The position numbers and the translations under genes were made by a program. This document shows positions 1 through 4,508 of a stretch of DNA of 6,396 nt, piece after piece. The stretch's first letter is position 1. Every line of letters starts with the position of its first letter. Source of the DNA: Listeria marthii FSL S4-120 (lineage in GTDB: Bacteria; Bacillota; Bacilli; Lactobacillales; Listeriaceae); assembly GCA_000183865.1 (NCBI GenBank), contig CM001047.1, positions 1,154,356-1,160,751 on the forward strand, read 5' to 3'. The notes beneath the pieces were generated by a model, which saw only the letters and a program-made list of their open reading frames with translations, had not been told where the DNA came from and made no database searches.

Positions 1-359
1 GGGATCTTGCAACCGAAGAAGGCAAACGCGCTTATAAACTAACGAGCGAACCGGTTGCTTGGCTAGAAGACAGAATTGATATCTACGCCGATGAACCACC
101 AGAAATCGAAAAATTCATCTTACCAGGCGGAACACAAGCTGCCTCGTTACTACACATGGCCAGAACCGTAACAAGAAGAGCCGAACGCGAAATCGTGGGC
201 ATGCTAAAAATCGCTTCCAGCAACGAAGAAGTGTTAAAATATGTCAATCGCTTATCCGATTACTTTTTCGCTGTTGCCAGAGTAGTCAATTACCGAGCTG
301 GCGAAACAGATATTTTTTACAAAAATTCGGAGCTCGTTTTCCGCAATAAAAAGAAATAA
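1..359 (+). CDS. PduO-type cobalamin adenosyltransferase, C-terminal part (5' end cut by window)
   Basis: Family role: transfers the adenosyl group of ATP to cob(I)alamin to make adenosylcobalamin, in the cytoplasm. The reading frame is open from the window edge (first full codon at base 3) and shows 118 residues. Family signatures seen are DLAT at the very start, KFILPGG near visible residue 42, and an ARTVTRRAERE helix around residue 53, whose arginines belong to the ATP/cobalamin site in PduO/MMAB proteins. Full-length members are about 180-190 residues, so roughly the first 70 are missing. An ATG at 156 inside the ARTV region is an internal methionine and not the start, since the family motifs run on upstream of it. 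The gene ends just before a hairpin terminator and converges with the minus-strand genes. Listeria makes B12 for diol and ethanolamine use, which fits, but the neighbouring cobalamin genes are not visible here. The family call is sure; paralogue identity is not. Confidence 0.9.
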   Translation, partial: DLATEEGKRAYKLTSEPVAWLEDRIDIYADEPPEIEKFILPGGTQAASLLHMARTVTRRAEREIVGMLKIASSNEEVLKYVNRLSDYFFAVARVVNYRAGETDIFYKNSELVFRNKKK

Positions 360-360
360 C

Positions 361-403
361 AAAAAACCTCTCCAGACCTAAATCCGGAGAGGTTTTCCTT
401 TTT
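361..403. terminator. Rho-independent terminator, probably bidirectional
   Basis: An 11-bp perfect stem pairs 363-373 (AAAACCTCTCC) with 386-396 (GGAGAGGTTTT) around a 12-base loop. It is followed on the plus strand by CCTTTTT (397-403). On the minus strand the A-run at 361-366 gives a U-rich tail. It lies between the stops of convergent genes (359 and 402), so it plausibly ends both transcripts. The last T residues overlap the minus-strand stop codon. Confidence 0.9.
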
Positions 404-869
404 AAAAGCGTTGAATTAAAAATACGCCAACGAGCATTAACAACACACCAATCATTCGGTAACGGTTAATCGGATGAGGAATAACCCCGAAAAAGCCAAA
501 ATGATCAATAATAAGTGCAATGATCATTTGTCCGCAAAGCGCTAAAACAACCGTCATTGCCGAGCCAAGCAAAGGTAAAAGTAAAATGTTCGAAGTTACA
601 AATAATACTCCAAGCGCACCGCCAGTGAAAACCCACCAAGGAATTCGGCCAACACCTTTTAGCTGAAAAGTCAAACGACGCTCCACGATTAAACAAACCA
701 GTGTGAGCAAAGTCGTCCCAACTAAAAAGGAAATAAATGATGCCACAAAAGGAGAACCAACAGTTAGTCTAAGTTGGCTATTAATCGACGTTTGAATCGG
801 GGAAAGTAGTCCAGAAACAAGTCCCATTGCCATAAAAAGTAATAATGATTTGGATGATCTTTTTGTCAT
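402..869 (-). CDS. YdcZ/DUF606-family DMT-superfamily membrane protein, second of a pair
   Basis: A 155-residue, very hydrophobic protein with about five predicted membrane helices (roughly residues 8-23, 41-63, 77-100, 102-121, 137-153). Conserved-looking family features are PIQTSIN after the first helix, LVGTTLL in the second, NILLLP at the end of the third and GQM plus DHFG around the fourth. This matches the small YdcZ (DUF606, PF04657) proteins of the drug/metabolite transporter superfamily, whose substrate is generally unknown; about 150 residues is the usual length. The ATG at 869 follows an excellent GGAGGAG site. Its start lies 14 bases after the stop of the paralogue upstream (884-1333), and the ribosome site occupies that gap, so the two are almost certainly co-transcribed. 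The two proteins align along their length and both end in QRF. Family assignment is confident; transport of any given compound is inference. Confidence 0.85.
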   Translation of the reverse strand: MTKRSSKSLLLFMAMGLVSGLLSPIQTSINSQLRLTVGSPFVASFISFLVGTTLLTLVCLIVERRLTFQLKGVGRIPWWVFTGGALGVLFVTSNILLLPLLGSAMTVVLALCGQMIIALIIDHFGFFGVIPHPINRYRMIGVLLMLVGVFLIQRF

Positions 870-883
870 GTTTTCTCCTCCTT

Positions 884-1333
884 TTAAAATCGTTGCATCA
901 AGTAAATGCCACCGAACATTAATATAACGCCAAGTAAACGTTCGATATTAATTTCATGCATTGGCACTTGAAATAAACCAAAGTTATCAATTACAATAGC
1001 CATAATCATTTGTCCACAAACCGTAATCATAACGAGCAGAGCAGAACCAAGTCGCGGCAAAAGTAAAATATTAGCTGTTAAGAAAATAACGCCTAACGTT
1101 CCACCGCCAACCCAGATATACCAAGGATTCGAGGCAATCATTTCTGATGATATTGGCCATGATTTTTGTGTAAATAAGCAAACAATAAGTAAAACAGTCG
1201 TCCCTACCATAAAAGAAACCCACGAAGCTAAAAACGGGGATTTCGTATATGTACTAAGTCGTGTATTGATGGCCGTTTGAACTGGTAATACCATCCCAGC
1301 TAACAAACCTGATACAATAAATAATATAATCAA
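884..1333 (-). CDS. YdcZ/DUF606-family DMT-superfamily membrane protein, first of a pair (TTG start)
   Basis: A 149-residue membrane protein, paralogous to its downstream partner. The shared blocks include PVQTAIN near residue 17, SPFLASWVSFMVGTT at 32-46, NILLLPRLGSAL at 88-99, GQM at 107-109, DNFG at 116-119 and a final MQRF. About five membrane helices are predicted (near 2-16, 33-55, 71-93, 96-115, 132-147). The start is TTG at 1333. No in-frame ATG exists nearby, a GGGAGGG ribosome site sits 6-7 bases upstream, and starting here aligns the N terminus with that of the paralogue. It is the first gene of a two-gene operon. Small DMT proteins are often encoded in pairs that form heteromers, so a hetero-oligomeric transporter is a reasonable but unproven idea. 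Substrate is unknown. Confidence 0.85.
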   Translation of the reverse strand: MIILFIVSGLLAGMVLPVQTAINTRLSTYTKSPFLASWVSFMVGTTVLLIVCLFTQKSWPISSEMIASNPWYIWVGGGTLGVIFLTANILLLPRLGSALLVMITVCGQMIMAIVIDNFGLFQVPMHEINIERLLGVILMFGGIYLMQRF

Positions 1334-1364
1334 AAATTTCCCTCCCTTTTATCACAATGAGATA

Positions 1365-1370
1365 ATTATA
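1365..1370 (-). promoter_or_regulatory. Candidate -10 element for the YdcZ pair
   Basis: On the minus strand the 88-base divergent gap contains a perfect TATAAT about 31 bases before the TTG start. No good -35 hexamer lies 16-18 bases upstream of it (ATCTTT at 17), so this is a half-supported promoter. I see no convincing plus-strand promoter for the divergent gene at 1422 in the same gap. Confidence 0.4.
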
Positions 1371-1421
1371 AAATAAAAGCGGGGCAAAAAGATAGTATTT
1401 AATTCAAAGCGAGGTTTTTTT

Positions 1422-1955
1422 ATGAAAATTCGTATTATCGGATCAGTCGGAAGCGGCAAAACGACATTAGCTAAAAAACTTTCCGAATGGCAGAAAATTG
1501 ACTATTTTGAAACGGACCGCATCGTCTGGAAACGAGAAGAAACCGAAGTAAGACGAACAGATTCCGAAAAAGCAGCCCTATTAACCACCATCCTACAAAA
1601 TGAAAATTGGATTATCGAAGGCGTCCACCTCGAAGATTGGGCGACCGAAAGCATTACCCAAGCAGATGCGATTATTTTCCTTGATTTACCTAAAAAACAA
1701 ATCCGCTCCCAACTCATCAAACGTCAAATCAAACAATTACTACGACTAGAAGCCGCACACTATCCCATCCGTTTAACCATGCTCAAGAAAATGTTTTACT
1801 GGGATGAACTATTTGAAAAACGAACAAAACCATTAATTACCGAACAAATCGCGCAAAACCCCGAAAAATGGCTAGTCATCAAAGAAAACACCAATATCCA
1901 AGTTATTCAAAAAAGGTTATTGCAAATGAAAGCAACACAAAATAATTCTTTTTGA
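1422..1955 (+). CDS. P-loop nucleotide kinase-like protein (adenylate kinase-like / FlaR-type)
   Basis: A 177-residue cytoplasmic protein. The N terminus has a textbook Walker A loop, GSVGSGKTT (residues 7-15), directly after a beta strand, IRII. It is followed by YFETDRIVWKR (28-38), which resembles the YHLDxxxW segment of small adenylate-kinase-like NTPases often labelled 'DNA topology modulation protein (FlaR-related)'. WIIEGVH (63-69) occupies the place where that family usually has WIIDGNY, and ADAIIFLDLP (80-89) is the Walker B-like strand. Lysine/arginine-rich helices follow (about 92-120) as a lid-like region. The ATG at 1422 has a modest GAGG ribosome site separated by seven T bases. 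It is divergent from the YdcZ pair and has no clear operon partner. Nucleotide binding is strongly supported; the phosphorylated substrate is unknown and the FlaR label says little about function. Confidence 0.8.
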   Translation: MKIRIIGSVGSGKTTLAKKLSEWQKIDYFETDRIVWKREETEVRRTDSEKAALLTTILQNENWIIEGVHLEDWATESITQADAIIFLDLPKKQIRSQLIKRQIKQLLRLEAAHYPIRLTMLKKMFYWDELFEKRTKPLITEQIAQNPEKWLVIKENTNIQVIQKRLLQMKATQNNSF

Positions 1956-1980
1956 CAGAATTCACTATTATATATAGAAG
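1952..1980 (+). promoter_or_regulatory. Possible distal promoter (consensus -35) before the first autolysin
   Basis: A perfect TTGACA at 1952-1957 overlaps the stop codon of the P-loop gene. Seventeen bases downstream is TAGAAG (1975-1980), only 4/6 to TATAAT; TATAGA lies at a shorter 15-base spacing. If used, it would give a leader of about 260 bases before the autolysin. The -35 is striking but the -10 is weak. Confidence 0.3.
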
Positions 1981-2177
1981 AAAAACGGTTTTTTAATCTT
2001 ACAAAAACTATTTTCAGAAAACTACACCAATTTTATATGACTAAATGATGGCAAATGTTACAAATTGAAGAAACCTACATATCATTTGAGCGAGTAATAG
2101 CTATTTACCAATAATTTAACCAAATCATATAAATAGTAAAGATTTCTTAAATTCAGCAAAATAGACCTCCAGATGGA

Positions 2178-2206
2178 TTGCAATTGTCGTAAAAGTAACG
2201 TATTCT
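2178..2206 (+). promoter_or_regulatory. Candidate sigma-A-like promoter for the first autolysin
   Basis: TTGCAA (2178-2183) and TATTCT (2201-2206) are separated by exactly 17 bases, each 4/6 to consensus. Transcription would begin near 2213, leaving about 36 bases before the proposed CTG start, which is a normal leader length. Confidence 0.35.
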
Positions 2207-2230
2207 AGTACCATCAAAGGATTCGTAGAC

Positions 2231-2237
2231 AGAAAGG
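2231..2237 (+). promoter_or_regulatory. Ribosome binding site that decides the CTG start
   Basis: AGAAAGG matches seven consecutive bases of the Bacillus/Listeria anti-SD complement AGAAAGGAGGTGAT. Aligned on the 16S tail, the CTG at 2249 falls about 8 bases after where GGAGG would end, which is optimal. No comparable site precedes the ATG at 2369 (upstream sequence is CAGCAATATTTAATT). Confidence 0.55.
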
Positions 2238-2248
2238 CGTGACGACAG

Positions 2249-3115
2249 CTGAAATATAGAAAATTATCCAAAAAGAAGAAGAAAAGACTAATTGGAATAG
2301 CAGGAATTTTACTTCTAGTTATTTTAGTAGGAGTCATTGCATCCGTTGTCAGGCAGCAATATTTAATTATGACTGCACCAGAACCGGACCCAGCATATCA
2401 TTCCAAACAGCAAAACTTCCTAAATGAACTTTCGCCCCGTGCGCAAGAAATTCAAGCCAAGCATGGAATTTTAACAAGCATCACACTTGCCCAAGCAATT
2501 TTAGAATCCGACTGGGGCCAAAGCGGTTTAGCCCAAAAAGGCAACAATTTATTTGGTGTCAAAGGGAAAGCCCCGCAACCAATGGTCACGATGACGACGA
2601 AAGAATTTGTAGACGGAAACTGGATTGAAATCAATGCTAATTTCCGCAAATATAAAGACTGGAACGAGTCACTCGATTCCCATGCAGAACTTTTTCTGAA
2701 AGGTACTTCTTGGAATAAAGATAAGTACAATGGAGTCGTTGCAGCAGACGATTATAAAAAAGCCGCACAAGAATTACAATCAGCTGGCTACGCAACAGAC
2801 CCAGATTATGCGGAGAAATTAATCAATATTATTGAAAGATACGACCTAGCATTGTACGATCGAATTGAAGACAAGATTTACTACGATACCAAATCAACCG
2901 GCTATGGTAACGTGAAAAAAGACGTATCTGGCGCGGTTTGGACCAAGCCATATGGACTAGCTGGAGCGTTAAAAGTAGAGGAAATTAACTACTATAAACG
3001 AGAAGATTTGAAACTTTTACGCGAAGCTAAGACCGATAGCGGCGTTTGGTACCAAATTTCTGTAGATACCGAGCCACTTGGTTGGGTAAAACAAGAATTA
3101 ATCGAAAAAAAATAG
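2249..3115 (+). CDS. Membrane-anchored GH73 N-acetylglucosaminidase autolysin with one GW module (probable CTG start)
   Basis: Peptidoglycan hydrolase of 288 residues from CTG (248 if the first ATG at 2369 is used). Upstream of that ATG the frame stays open to 2243. It encodes a basic stretch (residues 2-13, six Lys/Arg in a row at 8-13), a 21-residue hydrophobic helix (14-34) and RQQYL, a signal-anchor without an obvious signal-peptidase site; hence the longer start. No ATG, GTG or TTG exists in that stretch. The GH73 (FlgJ/AcmA-like) domain follows. HGILTSITLAQAILESDWG carries the catalytic Glu86 (Glu46 from ATG), with NNLFGVKG after it and a likely second acid at Glu119 in TTKEF; the domain ends near ERYDLALYDR. 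The C terminus is one GW module, from VW at 230-231 to GW at 278-279. In Listeria such modules bind lipoteichoic acid. Family and tandem context match EGD-e Lmo1215 as I recall it. The domain calls are sure; the exact start is inference. Confidence 0.85.
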   Translation: MKYRKLSKKKKKRLIGIAGILLLVILVGVIASVVRQQYLIMTAPEPDPAYHSKQQNFLNELSPRAQEIQAKHGILTSITLAQAILESDWGQSGLAQKGNNLFGVKGKAPQPMVTMTTKEFVDGNWIEINANFRKYKDWNESLDSHAELFLKGTSWNKDKYNGVVAADDYKKAAQELQSAGYATDPDYAEKLINIIERYDLALYDRIEDKIYYDTKSTGYGNVKKDVSGAVWTKPYGLAGALKVEEINYYKREDLKLLREAKTDSGVWYQISVDTEPLGWVKQELIEKK

Positions 3116-3124
3116 AAAATGACC

Positions 3125-3192
3125 GAAAAAGAGCAAAATGACTTGTCTTATTTATAGGCAAAAAGTCCTTTACAAGCTCTTTTTCTTTTTTA
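3125..3192 (+). terminator. Rho-independent terminator after the first autolysin
   Basis: GAAAAAGAGC (3125-3134) pairs perfectly over 10 bp with GCTCTTTTTC (3176-3185), followed by TTTTTTATTTT-type sequence. The 41-base interior can fold further (CTTGT 3142-3146 with ACAAG 3172-3176, or GACTT 3140-3144 with AAGTC 3163-3167), giving a long hairpin. It starts 9 bases after the stop, so the two autolysins are probably separate transcripts. Confidence 0.75.
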
Positions 3193-3245
3193 TTTTCATT
3201 CGCTTCATCTTTCTAGAATTGCTCTATCAAAGCGCTAAGCCCAGA

Positions 3246-3283
3246 TTGTAACATAAGTAATGTAAAAGTAATGTGTATTACAA
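3246..3283 (+). promoter_or_regulatory. Repeat cluster, putative operator upstream of the second autolysin
   Basis: AAGTAATGT occurs twice with an 11-bp period (3255-3263 and 3266-3274). The cluster is bounded by the inverted pair TTGTAA (3246-3251) and TTACAA (3278-3283), and GTAAT-GTGT-ATTAC (3268-3281) is a further inverted repeat. It overlaps the expected -35 region of the promoter at 3292-3300. TGTAAA-N5-TGTGTA (3261-3277) is a degenerate match to the WalR box TGTWAH-N5-TGTWAH known from Bacillus and Staphylococcus autolysin genes. Regulator identity is inference. Confidence 0.35.
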
Positions 3284-3291
3284 GGCTGGTT

Positions 3292-3300
3292 TGATAGAAT
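3292..3300 (+). promoter_or_regulatory. Extended -10 promoter for the second autolysin
   Basis: TG-A-TAGAAT (3292-3300) is an extended -10 with a 5/6 hexamer. The hexamer 17 bases upstream (TGTGTA, 3272-3277) is a poor -35, consistent with reliance on the TG element or on an activator. Start would be near 3307, giving a leader of about 78 bases. Confidence 0.5.
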
Positions 3301-3327
3301 GAAATAGTTGTTTTAAAGAACACCTGT

Positions 3328-3350
3328 TTCCAGTTTTTCAAAAGCTGGAA
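3328..3350 (+). repeat. Near-perfect 11-bp inverted repeat in the leader of the second autolysin
   Basis: TTCCAGTTTTT (3328-3338) and AAAAGCTGGAA (3340-3350) pair with a single G-U around a one-base centre; as RNA the innermost pairs would open into a loop. It lies just before the AAGAAGG ribosome site (3361-3367). It lacks a T-run on the downstream side, so it is not a normal terminator. It could be an operator or an mRNA 5' stabilising hairpin. Confidence 0.5.
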
Positions 3351-3384
3351 GGATAATTCAAAGAAGGATGTGCAATAAATCATT

Positions 3385-4398
3385 ATGTTACAACTCGCAA
3401 AGAAGCATTTGGTGACAATTGGTCTAGGAATTACAATTACATTATGCGCCTTACCAATCCACTCCCAAGCTGCTGGTCTAGAGGACGGCCTGACTTCCAA
3501 GCAAGAGAAGTTTATTAATGAGATTGCGCCGCATGCTCAAAAAGTGCAAAAAGAACATGGTATTTTAGCAAGTATTACTATTTCGCAAGCGATTCTAGAA
3601 TCCAATTGGGGCGAAAGTAAACTAGCAAAAGACGGTAACAATTTATTCGGAATTAAAGGCTCTTATAATGGAGCATCGATTAAATTACCAACTAGAGAAC
3701 ACAATGGTGTTGTTTGGGTTGGAACGGACGCTGTTTTCCGTGCGTACCCAGGCTGGTATGAATCCATGAATGACCACGCACTTTTATTTGTCAAAGGACC
3801 ATCTTGGAATCCGAAATTATACGGTGGGCTAATCAAAGAGTACAATTTTGAAAAAGCCGCTGTTGCACTTGGCAAAACTGGCTATTCGTCTGATCCAGAG
3901 TATGCAGCAAAACTAATTGACCTCATCAAAAAAGCAAATTTAAATAAATACGATACCGTTTATAGTGAACGTGTATCTGATAAAGCAATCAAAGCAGCTG
4001 GAGAAATAGCTATCAAAGATAATTGCTTTGTTTGGTCCGCTCCCGGTGGTACAAAAGGGGCGAAACCAGTAGCAAGTACGTCCAAATATTTTAGTCGCCA
4101 AGTTTCGATTAATCAAGAAGTAAAAGTAACCGACTCTAATATTACTTGGTACCAAATCCATCAAAACGGAGAATCAATCGGTTGGATTGAAAGTACGTCA
4201 GTTAAAAACTTCTATCAATTAGAAGATTATTCGCCAACTGTCGATGCCTTACTAAAAACCGATGATAATAATCGTTTAGTCATCAACATGGATATCGATA
4301 CATCCGAACTACACAAAACCAAATTAGCGAAGGCTGACACAAAAGAAAAAACAGCCTTTAATTTACCTTTACTTAACGTCCAATCCATTGTATGGTAA
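3385..4398 (+). CDS. Secreted GH73 N-acetylglucosaminidase autolysin with one GW module
   Basis: Peptidoglycan hydrolase of 337 residues, paralogous to the gene just upstream. Residues 1-30 are a classical signal peptide: KKH, a hydrophobic core (about 9-23), then HSQAA with cleavage expected after Ala29 or Ala30. Cys21 is not in a lipobox. The GH73 domain follows (about 38-190): HGILASITISQAILESNWG with catalytic Glu72, NNLFGIKG (85-92), second acidic candidate Glu105 in TREHNG, and TGYSSDPEYAAKLIDLI. A GW module spans about 216-272 (VW 216-217, GW 266-267) and should bind wall teichoic or lipoteichoic polymers. The last 61 residues (277-337) match no domain I recognise. The best ribosome site, AAGAAGGATGTG (3361-3372), lies 14 bases from the ATG measured from its core, longer than usual; the upstream stop TAA at 3376 limits any extension to two codons. 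Matches EGD-e Lmo1216 as I recall it. The product is listed as an amidase in some annotations, but the domain is a glucosaminidase. Confidence 0.92.
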   Translation: MLQLAKKHLVTIGLGITITLCALPIHSQAAGLEDGLTSKQEKFINEIAPHAQKVQKEHGILASITISQAILESNWGESKLAKDGNNLFGIKGSYNGASIKLPTREHNGVVWVGTDAVFRAYPGWYESMNDHALLFVKGPSWNPKLYGGLIKEYNFEKAAVALGKTGYSSDPEYAAKLIDLIKKANLNKYDTVYSERVSDKAIKAAGEIAIKDNCFVWSAPGGTKGAKPVASTSKYFSRQVSINQEVKVTDSNITWYQIHQNGESIGWIESTSVKNFYQLEDYSPTVDALLKTDDNNRLVINMDIDTSELHKTKLAKADTKEKTAFNLPLLNVQSIVW

Positions 4399-4404
4399 GT
4401 AACG

Positions 4405-4446
4405 CGCAAAAAAGCTGAATAGATTACTCGGCTTTTTTTGCGTTTT
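4405..4446. terminator. Rho-independent terminator after the second autolysin
   Basis: Core hairpin AGCTGA (4413-4418) with TCGGCT (4428-4433), loop 4419-4427, followed by a T7 run (4433-4439). The A6 run before it (4408-4413) and CGC/GCG (4405-4407 with 4440-4442, one bulged T) can extend the stem and give a U-tract on the other strand too. It begins 7 bases after the stop codon. Confidence 0.85.
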
Positions 4447-4468
4447 CAAAGGATTTTTAGAAAGAAAC

Positions 4469-4477
4469 TGTTATAAT
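4469..4477 (+). promoter_or_regulatory. Extended -10 promoter for the peptidase/methyltransferase operon
   Basis: TG-T-TATAAT (4469-4477) is a perfect extended -10 located 31 bases before the ATG at 4509. No recognisable -35 lies 17 bases upstream (AAGGAT), as is common with extended -10 promoters. It sits directly after the autolysin terminator, so the downstream genes form a separate unit. Confidence 0.65.
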
Positions 4478-4508
4478 GTAAAAGGAGTTTATAAGGAGGG
4501 TTATTAAT

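Larger units (their letters stand above)
1956..2248 (+). other. Intergenic region of about 290 bases
   Basis: AT-rich and without a supportable gene. The only open frame of note is a 19-codon ATG frame at 2055 with no ribosome site. It carries two candidate promoters for the downstream autolysin (1952-1980 and 2178-2206). I see no strong terminator for the upstream P-loop gene: AAAAAC-GG-TTTTTT at 1981-1994 is a weak A/T palindrome with almost no loop. No tRNA, riboswitch or known sRNA was recognised. Confidence 0.5.

Noticed and set aside
156..359. Independent 67-residue gene starting at ATG 156
   Set aside because: The same frame is open to the window edge and carries the PduO family motifs upstream, so this is the C-terminal end of a longer protein.
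1981..1994. AAAAAC-GG-TTTTTT palindrome after the P-loop gene as a terminator
   Set aside because: Almost no loop and a nearly all A-T stem; would not form a stable terminator hairpin.
2011..2021. MogR-like operator TTTT-N-AAAA
   Set aside because: The spacing is three bases (TTTTCAGAAAA); MogR sites need five, and no motility gene is nearby.
2055..2114. 19-codon ATG frame in the intergenic region
   Set aside because: No ribosome binding site and no supporting composition; likely chance.
2125..2337. 70-codon minus-strand open frame in the gap before the first autolysin
   Set aside because: It is largely the antisense of the autolysin anchor (poly-Phe from the Lys codons), has no ribosome site, and its content is explained by the plus-strand gene.
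3443..3450. Lipobox around Cys21 of the second autolysin
   Set aside because: The residue before Cys is Leu, and a standard SQA/QAA signal-peptidase I site follows; not a lipoprotein signal.
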